Shown: piece after piece, positions 14,167-20,921 of the stretch
How positions within the stretch are numbered: position 1 is the stretch's first letter
How the letters are laid out: each line of letters opens with the position of its first letter
DNA from: Spirochaetaceae bacterium
GTDB taxonomy: Bacteria; Spirochaetota; Spirochaetia; SZUA-6; Fen-1364
Assembly (NCBI GenBank): GCA_003141795.1
Contig: PLNO01000020.1
Span: 1,725 to 25,472 of the forward strand
DNA length: 23,748 nucleotides
Reading direction: 5' to 3'
The notes under the pieces: model-generated
Database searches by the model: none
Seen by the model: the letters and a program-made list of their open reading frames with translations, nothing else
What the model was told of the DNA's origin: nothing
Made by a program: the position numbers and the translations under genes

Positions 14167-16302
14167 CTACTTCGTTGGCTCGTCCGCGTAGAATTTGGTT
14201 CTCCGCGCGAACCGGGTGCCGTTCCACCAGCCCTTGAAGAAGGGCACCGTCCAGCTGTCGATCCCGAAGGCTCGGCCCGCCCCTCCCATCATCAGGATCG
14301 CCGCGAAGAAGAACCACAGCTGGTTCCACGCGAACATTCCCGACAGGGTGAAGATGATGCAGAGCCCTATGGAGACCACGGCGGCCCACCACGTGAAGAA
14401 CCCTCCGAACAGCGCAAGCCCGACGAGCAGCTCCGTCATCACGATGATGACCTGGAACCAGTCGTACGGGATGTGGGAGAAGATGCCGTCCATGAACCAG
14501 CCGCGGAACCACGTGACGATCCCCCAATGGGGGTCGAAGATCGTCTTCGTGGTATCCAGCCACGGCCCGTGCACGGAAGCGGTTGCGGCAACAGCCGCCC
14601 CCGCGGAGGCCGTGGCTCCCGCCGCGGCGGATGCGGCGCTCGTGGCAACAGGCGCTGCTGCAGCGGCAACTGCCGCGCCGGTCGAAGCTGCGGCGGACGC
14701 GGCGGATGTCGCATCGGCGGCAGCGGCCACCGCAGCCGTTGCCGTGGAGGCTGCCCCGGCGGCGGCTGATGCCGCGCTCGTGGCATCCGTGATGTGAAGC
14801 CCTGCCTGAACCACTCCCGGGGAGAACATCCAGCCCGTCTGGCTCTTGCCGCTGGAGAAGTTCAGCCATCCTTCCGTGATTTTGTTCGTCGACTCCACCA
14901 CCCACATGAAGCCCAGCCACATCCTCAGCAGCAGGGGCCAATAGCCGCGGATCTTGTACGAGGCGAGCCCGCCGATGAACGAGCGCTGGTTCTTCACGTC
15001 GAGGAACTCGTGCTTCACGTACTCCCAGACCTGGTTCACTCCGGCAACGCCGATGAGGTGCACGACGTTGATCATGTGCTTCACTGCGATGGCGAAGATC
15101 CCCGTCAGGGAGATGCCCATGACTTTCGCGACGCCGGCGAACGTGCCGAGGGACACCATCACGCCGTGATAGTTGGACTTGAATGCCTTCATGCGACCGT
15201 TGGTCACGTTGGCGATGATGTTGTGCGCCGCGGTATCGGCCGTCTGCACGGCGGTCTCAACGACCTGGGGGATGACGCGCTTGCCCTCAAGGTACCATGC
15301 GACGTCGCCGACGACGTACACGTTGGCGTAGTCGACCGACTGCATGTACTCGTTGGCCTGGAGCCTGCCCCTCTTGCCCTTGAGATAGCGGTCACCGGCG
15401 AAGGTGCATTCCTTCACGCCGCAGGTCCCCTGCGTCGAGGCGAAGCGGCACTGGCGGTTGGCGCATTTGCCCTTCGTCAACGCGAGGTTGCCCGCGAACT
15501 CGCATCCCTGGATGCCCGCGGTCCAGATGAACGTGCGGGTGGCGAGCGTCGTCCCCCCCTTGAGGAGGACTTTCCCTGGTTCTGCCCCCGTGATCGGGGA
15601 GCGCAGCATGAACTCCACTCCGCGGTGCTCGAGGTAGGCCTGGGCCTTCTTCTGCAGACGGGGCGGAACGTTGGGGATGATCGTATCGAGGGCTTCCACG
15701 ACGATGATGCGGACTTCGCGCTCGTCCAGGTGGTAACGCTGGCACAGAACGTGTCTCTGGTCCTTCAGCTCGCCGGCGAGCTCGATGCCCGTGAACCCGG
15801 CGCCTGCGATCACGAACGTGAGCATCTCCGCCCTTCGGGCGGGGTTCGACTCCGCCGATGCCTTGCGGAAGAGGTCCTCGATGTGGCGACGTACCTTCAC
15901 CGCATCATCGAACGACCAGAGGGAGAAGGAGTTCTCCTGGATGCCGGCGATCCCGTAGTATTCGGGTTCGCCGCCGGCGCCTATGACGAGGTAGTCGTAC
16001 GGATAGCGTGTGCCTTCCGAGACGAGCTCCCGGCCCTGGAAGTCGATCGTACGGATCGTATCCATGACAAGCTTGACGTTGCGGGCGCCGAAGATCTTGC
16101 GGAAGCTGATCTGAACTGATTCCGGCTCGGCGCGTCCGCCGGCAACCTCGTGAAGCTCGGTCATCAGGGTGTGGTATGAGTTCCTGTCGATCAGGGTGAT
16201 TTCGACGTCGTGGCGCTTGCCAAGCCCGCGCTCGAGCACCTTGGCGGCCTCGACGCCGCCGTACCCTCCGCCTAAGACGACGATGCGGGTTGTGTCTGAC
16301 AT
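14167..16302 (-). CDS. ndh: Membrane type II NADH dehydrogenase fused to DoxX
   Basis: 711 residues. NDH-2 oxidises NADH and reduces quinone without pumping protons. FAD site GGGYGG (11-16), NAD site GAGFTGIELAGE (167-178) and second FAD contact VGDVAW (331-336) are intact. Five Cys (267, 280, 285, 294, 299) lie in an extra loop. Beyond residue 375 come hydrophobic helices, a 73-residue Ala/Ser/Thr-rich linker (505-577), then a DoxX-like four-helix membrane domain (about 581-711). Ordinary NDH-2 is about 400 residues and lacks these parts. The ATG at 16302 has GAGAGGAG (16307-16314). It is promoted by TTGACA/TACGAT and followed by the polyprenyl synthase. Confidence 0.92.
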   Translation of the reverse strand: MSDTTRIVVLGGGYGGVEAAKVLERGLGKRHDVEITLIDRNSYHTLMTELHEVAGGRAEPESVQISFRKIFGARNVKLVMDTIRTIDFQGRELVSEGTRYPYDYLVIGAGGEPEYYGIAGIQENSFSLWSFDDAVKVRRHIEDLFRKASAESNPARRAEMLTFVIAGAGFTGIELAGELKDQRHVLCQRYHLDEREVRIIVVEALDTIIPNVPPRLQKKAQAYLEHRGVEFMLRSPITGAEPGKVLLKGGTTLATRTFIWTAGIQGCEFAGNLALTKGKCANRQCRFASTQGTCGVKECTFAGDRYLKGKRGRLQANEYMQSVDYANVYVVGDVAWYLEGKRVIPQVVETAVQTADTAAHNIIANVTNGRMKAFKSNYHGVMVSLGTFAGVAKVMGISLTGIFAIAVKHMINVVHLIGVAGVNQVWEYVKHEFLDVKNQRSFIGGLASYKIRGYWPLLLRMWLGFMWVVESTNKITEGWLNFSSGKSQTGWMFSPGVVQAGLHITDATSAASAAAGAASTATAAVAAAADATSAASAAASTGAAVAAAAAPVATSAASAAAGATASAGAAVAATASVHGPWLDTTKTIFDPHWGIVTWFRGWFMDGIFSHIPYDWFQVIIVMTELLVGLALFGGFFTWWAAVVSIGLCIIFTLSGMFAWNQLWFFFAAILMMGGAGRAFGIDSWTVPFFKGWWNGTRFARRTKFYADEPTK

Positions 16303-16327
16303 GGTTCTCCTCTCTCGGTATTCCTCC

Positions 16328-16355
16328 ATCGTACTGAGACGTTACAAATTGTCAA
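16328..16355 (-). promoter_or_regulatory. Promoter of the NADH dehydrogenase-polyprenyl synthase operon
   Basis: On the minus strand a perfect TTGACA (16355-16350), 16 nt, TACGAT (16333-16328). The transcript should start near 16321, giving a leader of about 19 nt with a good ribosome-binding site. An 8-base C/G run (16367-16374) lies just upstream. Confidence 0.65.
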
Positions 16356-16397
16356 CTGGATCGAGGCCCCCCCCGCGTGAAACGGATCGGCCATCCG

Positions 16398-16406
16398 TGA
16401 TATAAG
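16398..16406 (+). promoter_or_regulatory. Extended -10 promoter of apbE
   Basis: TG-A-TATAAG (16398-16406) is a good extended -10. No clear -35 is seen, only the C8 run and tgaaac near that position. The start would fall near 16413, next to the ATG at 16414, again suggesting a leaderless message. Confidence 0.4.
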
Positions 16407-16413
16407 AATGCGC

Positions 16414-17445
16414 ATGACGCGTCGAAACTCGGCGGTGGCGTGCGCCGCCGCCTTCTTCCTCTCCTTTGCTTGTGCGGCGTGGGCCGCGCCTCCGCTCGAG
16501 CGCACCGAGTACAATCTGCTCGGCACTACGTGCACGGTGCGCCTGTACACCGGCGGCAACACCGCGGCACTCGATGCCGCTTTCGCGCGAATCGCTGAAA
16601 TCGAGACGCGCATGACGATTAACAAGGGCGGAAGCGAGGTCGACCTGGTGAACGACGCCGCAGGAAAGCGCCCCGTGAAGGTCACCTCGGACGTTCTCTA
16701 CGTCATCATGCAGGGCTTGAAATATTCGGAGGACGGCGACGGGGCGTTCGATATCTCGGTCGCTCCGCTCGTGAAGCTCTGGGGCATCGGATCCGACACC
16801 GCCAGAATCCCCGAGCCTTCGGAAATCCGTGCCGCCCTCACCCGGATCGGCTACAAGGACATCGTCGTGAACGAAAAGGATTCCACCGTGTTCCTGCGAA
16901 GGCCGGGAATGGCCATCGACCTGGGATCCGTGGCAAAAGGATACGCGGCGGACGAGGTCGTTCGCGTGCTGCAGGGCAAGGGGGTCACCGTGGCCCTCGT
17001 CGACCTGGGGGGCAACATCCTCACCATGGGGAAAAAGCCGGGCGGCGCCCTGTGGAGGATCGCCATCCAGAACCCCGTGGAGCCGCGCGGCACGATGATC
17101 GGGTACGTCGACATTCCCGGCGGCTCCGTCACGACAGCCGGCACTTACGAGCGCTTCTTCGAGCGCGATGGAAAGCGCTACTTCCACATCCTCGACGCCC
17201 GGACGGGCTACCCGGCGTGGAACGGACTTTCCGCGGTGGCCATCTGGGCCCCTGACTCGACCACTGCCGACGGCTACGACACGCTCGTCTTCACCCTCGG
17301 TCTGGACCGGGGGAAAAAGCTCGTGGAGGCAACGCACGGGGCAATAGAGGCTGTGTTCATCACGGACAAGAAGGGGGTCTACGTCACCCCGGGCCTCAGG
17401 TCACGGTTTACTCTCACGAGCCCCGACTTCTCGATGAGCCGATAG
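16414..17445 (+). CDS. apbE: FAD:protein FMN transferase (ApbE/FmnB)
   Basis: 343 residues from this start. ApbE attaches FMN from FAD covalently to a Thr/Ser of exported flavoproteins. The signal sequence is followed by AAWA-AP; the SFAC stretch could be a relaxed spirochaetal lipobox. Core motifs are DGDGAFDISVAPLVKLWG, DLGSVAKGYAAD, GGSVTTAGTYERFF, HILDARTGYP and the metal-binding TADGYDTLVFTLG. An in-frame ATG at 16408 is also possible, but it would precede the predicted transcript start. It stands alone on the plus strand between the two minus-strand electron-transfer modules. Confidence 0.95.
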   Translation: MTRRNSAVACAAAFFLSFACAAWAAPPLERTEYNLLGTTCTVRLYTGGNTAALDAAFARIAEIETRMTINKGGSEVDLVNDAAGKRPVKVTSDVLYVIMQGLKYSEDGDGAFDISVAPLVKLWGIGSDTARIPEPSEIRAALTRIGYKDIVVNEKDSTVFLRRPGMAIDLGSVAKGYAADEVVRVLQGKGVTVALVDLGGNILTMGKKPGGALWRIAIQNPVEPRGTMIGYVDIPGGSVTTAGTYERFFERDGKRYFHILDARTGYPAWNGLSAVAIWAPDSTTADGYDTLVFTLGLDRGKKLVEATHGAIEAVFITDKKGVYVTPGLRSRFTLTSPDFSMSR

Positions 17446-17460
17446 CGGAAGACCCGTTAT

Positions 17461-17598
17461 TCAACCCCTGAAATAGCTCACGCAGAACAGAACGCCGAAC
17501 GCCAGATGGTGGAGCATCACCAGGGGAATGATCGGTTTTCGCCTCTTGGGCGAACGGCCCATGAGGAGGAACGGGGGCACGGCGAAAGGCAGAGCGGC
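17461..17598 (-). other. In-frame hydrophobic extension after a TGA, or a tiny membrane protein
   Basis: After the TGA of the upstream membrane gene (17601-17599), 45 more codons stay open in the same frame before a TGA at 17463-17461. They read AALPFAVPPFLLMGRS, then a basic patch PKRRK and a second hydrophobic stretch IIPLVMLHHLAFGVLFCV. Third positions are mostly G or C, like the neighbours. An internal ATG at 17562 would give 33 residues, but it has no ribosome-binding site; the bases before it are even CCTCCT-like. It could be the old C-terminus of the upstream protein cut off by a stop, a readthrough product, a sequencing error or a micro-ORF. Confidence 0.4.
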
Positions 17599-18243
17599 TC
17601 ATCCTCCCCAGATCGGGCGCGGCTGGAAGAGGGTGAAGATGTACGCGCCCCAGTTGATCAGAACGACGCTGGAGAGCACGGCAAGCCCGGGGAGCGTCGA
17701 ATGCGCGCGCGTTTTTGTGGCGGATTTCTCCACGATGCCGGCCGAGTAGATTTCCAGCAGGACCGTGTCGATGCTTCCGATGATGTCCTTGCGCTCGATC
17801 CTGCGCCGCTCTCCCATGATCTTTTCGAAGTAGAAAAGGGACTGGCCGATCAGCCCCCCGATCCGCCCCGGCAATCTGAGGTCGGAGCGTATCGAGAATT
17901 GCGACAGGGCGATGAGCCCCGTCATGGCCGTTGCCTTGAGCAGCCCGCTCTTCAGCGCTCCCTCGGTTATGGGGAGACCGATCACGGAGAGCAGCACCCT
18001 CCCCGTCGGGATGACGAGGTTGAACACCACTATGCCGGCCGCGACAATGAAGTACTGCAGGAAGCGAATGCGCTTCCCGCTGATAGCGTTGAGAACCATG
18101 AAGAGCGCGATCTGAAGGGCGCGGATGGCGATGTCCTGCTGCAGGAGAAAAGCAGGGAAGAGCAGGGCACCGGCCAGGAACAGGACGCGGGGCGATGCGT
18201 TTGTCGTCATGAACGACGCGGCGCGCGGCTCGGGCGACTTCAT
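17599..18243 (-). CDS. EcfT/FmnA-like membrane protein
   Basis: 214 residues with about five hydrophobic segments in the first 115 residues, a charged amphipathic middle (FEKIMGERRRIERKDI) and a final helix near 185-205. The arrangement (SPRVLFL start, GALKSGLLKATAMTGLIALSQ) resembles the T component of ECF transporters. In the Listeria extracellular electron-transfer locus such a protein, FmnA, works with RibU to deliver FAD outside for ApbE. I infer the same role here from context; sequence similarity alone is weak. The ATG overlaps the Gx gene stop (ATGA). A second start at codon 12 is possible. The reading frame continues past its TGA. Confidence 0.72.
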   Translation of the reverse strand: MKSPEPRAASFMTTNASPRVLFLAGALLFPAFLLQQDIAIRALQIALFMVLNAISGKRIRFLQYFIVAAGIVVFNLVIPTGRVLLSVIGLPITEGALKSGLLKATAMTGLIALSQFSIRSDLRLPGRIGGLIGQSLFYFEKIMGERRRIERKDIIGSIDTVLLEIYSAGIVEKSATKTRAHSTLPGLAVLSSVVLINWGAYIFTLFQPRPIWGG

Positions 18244-18776
18244 AACGTCTCCCGTACCTTGGCGAGCCATTTCGAGCGGGTGGAGAACTGCTCGGCGAAG
18301 ATGCCCAGCACCACCGCCGTCACGGTACCGATTGCGAGGAACGGCGGCGCGATCAGCCATGCCCCTTCGCCGAAGATGAGCCAGCGGGCCATGAGGATCT
18401 GCGCCGCGTTGCTGAACAGGGCCCCGAGGACCCCCACGCCGACCAGCGACATCCGCTTTCCGAAAATGCGGCGGAAGGCAAGCATGGCGAAGGCGCTGGC
18501 GAACGAGCCGGCCGCGGAGAAGAGGAAGACGTAGGAGACGAGCGTCCCCCCGATGATGCCCTGGCCGATGACCTTGAGCAGCACCACGAGGAGCAGGAGC
18601 GGCACGGGCAACAGGTCGAGGCTGATGAGTATGGGGAGGTTCGCGATCCCGACCCGGAGAAACGGGATGGGCTTGGGGATCATGTACTCGATCGCCGAGA
18701 GGAAGAGGCAGAGGGCGCCCATGAACGCGACGAGGTCCGCTCGGCTAGTACGAGAGCTGGTCGATACCTTGTCCAC
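18240..18776 (-). CDS. eetB: Gx transporter-family protein (EetB-like)
   Basis: 178 residues, five or six membrane helices, S-component-like fold. The segment LSAIEYMIPKPIPFLRVGIANLPIL followed by LKVIGQGIIGGTL is the hallmark of the family formerly called heptaprenyl diphosphate synthase component I (Gx). In Listeria the homologue EetB is needed for electron export through the membrane. It starts at GTG 18776, with GAGGGGG 4-5 nt upstream, and lies 32 nt inside the eetA gene. It therefore depends on eetA translation. Confidence 0.9.
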   Translation of the reverse strand: MDKVSTSSRTSRADLVAFMGALCLFLSAIEYMIPKPIPFLRVGIANLPILISLDLLPVPLLLLVVLLKVIGQGIIGGTLVSYVFLFSAAGSFASAFAMLAFRRIFGKRMSLVGVGVLGALFSNAAQILMARWLIFGEGAWLIAPPFLAIGTVTAVVLGIFAEQFSTRSKWLAKVRETL

Positions 18777-19110
18777 TATTCCCCCTCACACGGACAAACA
18801 CCTTGTTGGGAAGGCATGCCACCCATTGCCCGGGCTCCGAAATCGCCCCCATGTGGACGCAGATCTTGTCGGGGCACGGAGAGTCCTCGACGAAAGCCTT
18901 TCCTCCCTTCACCACGACGATCGTATCCCCGATCGGTCCCTTGACCACTTCGCGCCGATCGACGTTCAGGGGGTAGATCCATTGCTGACCCGACGCCTCG
19001 ATGACGACGTCTCCCGCCTTGTTCCGGCCCGAATACGCATAGACGGAAAAGCCGGCGATGACGAGGAGCGACAGCAGAATCGCGGCATAATCAAATACCC
19101 TGAGCTTCAT
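18745..19110 (-). CDS. eetA: NusG domain II-containing membrane protein (EetA-like)
   Basis: 121 residues. One N-terminal membrane anchor (about 8-26) is followed by a NusG-II beta domain on the outside, with the family motif SPCPDKICVHMG (Cys79, Cys84) and ACLPNKVFVRV (Cys99). The pairing of this domain with a Gx protein is the eetA-eetB signature of flavin-based extracellular electron transfer, in which EetA is proposed to pass electrons from the quinone pool. First gene of a three-gene run. I see no strong Shine-Dalgarno at the ATG. Confidence 0.9.
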   Translation of the reverse strand: MKLRVFDYAAILLSLLVIAGFSVYAYSGRNKAGDVVIEASGQQWIYPLNVDRREVVKGPIGDTIVVVKGGKAFVEDSPCPDKICVHMGAISEPGQWVACLPNKVFVRVRGNSGQGIDQLSY

Positions 19111-19183
19111 GCGAGCGATGGGAAGCGACCTTGCCTTTCTGGAAGCATACGCGGTGGGGCTTTGAGACCCTCAGCGGAGTCAC

Positions 19184-19212
19184 ATCCTATCGGAAACCCT
19201 GGGGGGGGTCAA
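19184..19212 (-). promoter_or_regulatory. Promoter of the eetA-eetB operon with a C8 tract in its spacer
   Basis: On the minus strand TTGACC (19212-19207), 17 nt, TAGGAT (19189-19184). Eight consecutive C on this strand (19208-19201) start in the -35 and run into the spacer. The leader to eetA would be about 67 nt, with nothing recognisable in it. Confidence 0.5.
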
Positions 19213-19230
19213 TCAGCACGAGGAATACGG

Positions 19231-19259
19231 TTGACGATCGGCCGCGGATTCAGTAGCTG
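19231..19259 (+). promoter_or_regulatory. Possible promoter of the 176-residue exported protein
   Basis: TTGACG (19231-19236), 17 nt, TAGCTG (19254-19259). The -10 is weak at its last base. The predicted start is about 5 nt before the ATG at 19271. A GAGG one base before the ATG is too close to serve as a ribosome-binding site. Confidence 0.3.
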
Positions 19260-19270
19260 TTGACTGAGGC

Positions 19271-19801
19271 ATGATACACACGAAGAAAGCGTTCTGCGCG
19301 ATCGTTCTCGCTCTCGCACTTTTCCCTGCTGCGGCCTCCGCAGAGCTGGCCACCGACCTCCTGGCGGCCGCGCAGCCGCAGCCGGCCCTGAGTGCCGGAA
19401 AATACCTACACGTGCTGGCCGGCATGGCAATCGGCCTGACGGCTGCAACGTTGACGCAGGACATGAGCGATCCTTCGGCGTTTGCCGGGCAGCCGATGGC
19501 GCTTCCCACCGTGGCGCTGGGGGCGGCCGCCATTGCCGGCATCGCGAAAGAGCTGCTCGATTCGACAGGTTTCGGAGATCCCCGGTACACCGACGTCCTG
19601 ATCACCATGGGAGGCGGGCTCATTGCCGCGGGGTCGATGCTGTATACCCAGTCGGTCTATCCGCAGACCGGCAATGGCAGGCTCAACAGCAGCATCTTTT
19701 CCCTTGTAACCGCACTACTGCTCGCGGTCCCGGTAGGGATCGGCTTCATCAAGGAGATCAACAGCGCTATCGAGAGGCAGAGCTCTCCTCGAAATCCCTG
19801 A
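19271..19801 (+). CDS. Exported small protein of unknown function
   Basis: 176 residues. Signal peptide about 1-23 (ALFPAAASA-EL). Several glycine/alanine-rich hydrophobic segments follow, with AIAGIAKELLDSTGFG and a final membrane helix near 140-158. The KYLHVLAG...AKELLD...D pattern faintly recalls YfiM-like small membrane proteins, but I would not assign it. It sits head-to-head with the eetA operon, and its last 35 nt overlap the end of the convergent C69 peptidase gene. It lacks an FMN-binding domain, so it is not the missing PplA. Confidence 0.7.
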   Translation: MIHTKKAFCAIVLALALFPAAASAELATDLLAAAQPQPALSAGKYLHVLAGMAIGLTAATLTQDMSDPSAFAGQPMALPTVALGAAAIAGIAKELLDSTGFGDPRYTDVLITMGGGLIAAGSMLYTQSVYPQTGNGRLNSSIFSLVTALLLAVPVGIGFIKEINSAIERQSSPRNP

Positions 19802-20912
19802 CGATCCTGTTCACTTCCGACGCAAGCGCCTCATCAGCGGCTGCATTCTTGCGGCAGCTCATGAGCTCGATGAGCGCCGATTGGGCAGCGTCACGTCGTT
19901 CAGCAAATGCGGGATCGCGAAAAGCCGTGTGCTGGAGTCGCGCGGTGAGCGCGCGCCGGGCATTCCAGTAGTCAGTCGATCCGCTCGAGCCCTCAGCGTA
20001 GTCGTACTCTGTCCAGAGCGGCTTGAAGCCCCCCGCTTCCAGCACCGCGGGCTTGTACACGGAGAGGCACGGTGCAGGCGATGCGGTGTACCAGATCACC
20101 GACGTCAGGGGAGCGGACCTGAGCTCGACGACCATCGAGGCAGTCGTGGAATTGTTGACGAGCCCGCCTTCGTGCATGCAGACACTCGTCATGTTCCTGA
20201 GGTTGGGGCGCGCCAGCGAATAGCCCCCGTGCGACCTCATGGCGGCGAACACCGGGCCGACACCGTCGTCCATGCCGGCGAGGTTTCCGAGCGAGCACGC
20301 CCTTCGAATGTCCCCCGAGGTGATGAGCCGGTACAGCGGGCTCTCGATCCGTCTCTTCCACGAGTACCCCGGTCCCTTTTCTGCAAGGGTCTGCGCATCG
20401 GCAGAGTCGAAATCATCCTTGAGGGAGTACGTGTTCGAAATGGCGGCGGGGCCCGCCATCCTCTTTGCCGCCCACCTGTGGCCGGCGGTCTCGATGATCC
20501 AGGCCTCCTGCGCGTCAGCGGCGAGGTAGCTGTTGTTGTACACAAGCGTCCCTTTGTACGCCCCGTTTCCGCCCTGCGACCCCGTCTCCACGCTCCTGGC
20601 GATGAGCTTCACCGCTTCAGCGGCCGTTCCCGCCTGCTCGAGAGTCGTTCTGAGGATGTCCATACCGAGCATCCCTTTCGGGTCTGCCTTCTTCCGAGAG
20701 AACACCGCCTCGTTGCCGATGACGATACCGCGCGCATTGATCCCCATCTCCGCGCCGTGCATCCACACGGGGCGTGAAAGGAAACAGGCGCTCTCCCCCG
20801 AGCCGGAGAGCACCATGACCTGCGGCTCGTCGGGGTTCCTGTCGGAGTTCTTCGCGAAGCAGGAGACGCCGGAGGCCCGGCCGGTTCGGGGAAGGTACAG
20901 TGTGTCGCACAT
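19767..20912 (-). CDS. C69-family dipeptidase / secernin-like hydrolase
   Basis: 381 residues. The protein begins MCDT, with Cys2 as the expected N-terminal nucleophile exposed after Met removal, then FAKNSDRNPDEPQ and MGINARGIVIGNEAVF, which mark the Ntn-hydrolase C69/secernin family. There is no signal peptide. Members cleave dipeptides, though secernins often lack known substrates. It starts 9 nt after the M28 peptidase stop, so the two peptidases form an operon. Its end overlaps the convergent small exported gene by 35 nt. Confidence 0.88.
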   Translation of the reverse strand: MCDTLYLPRTGRASGVSCFAKNSDRNPDEPQVMVLSGSGESACFLSRPVWMHGAEMGINARGIVIGNEAVFSRKKADPKGMLGMDILRTTLEQAGTAAEAVKLIARSVETGSQGGNGAYKGTLVYNNSYLAADAQEAWIIETAGHRWAAKRMAGPAAISNTYSLKDDFDSADAQTLAEKGPGYSWKRRIESPLYRLITSGDIRRACSLGNLAGMDDGVGPVFAAMRSHGGYSLARPNLRNMTSVCMHEGGLVNNSTTASMVVELRSAPLTSVIWYTASPAPCLSVYKPAVLEAGGFKPLWTEYDYAEGSSGSTDYWNARRALTARLQHTAFRDPAFAERRDAAQSALIELMSCRKNAAADEALASEVNRIVRDFEESSASR

Positions 20913-20921
20913 GCCGCGATA

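Noticed and set aside
14572..14790. AGAT-like sequence in the Ala-rich linker as an ApbE flavinylation site
   Set aside because: The surrounding FMN_bind context and the upstream Asp are missing, and the match arises from low complexity.
14794..16119. A 441-codon open frame antisense to the NADH dehydrogenase
   Set aside because: It is full of His, Asp and Glu runs typical of the antisense frame of GC-rich genes, has no motif and lies wholly inside a secure gene.
17414..17602. 62-codon minus-strand frame starting at an ATGA overlap with the FmnA-like gene
   Set aside because: Its product is Pro/Arg/Ser-rich without any hydrophobic or domain pattern, and it runs into the antisense of apbE. 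The neighbouring frame looks more protein-like.
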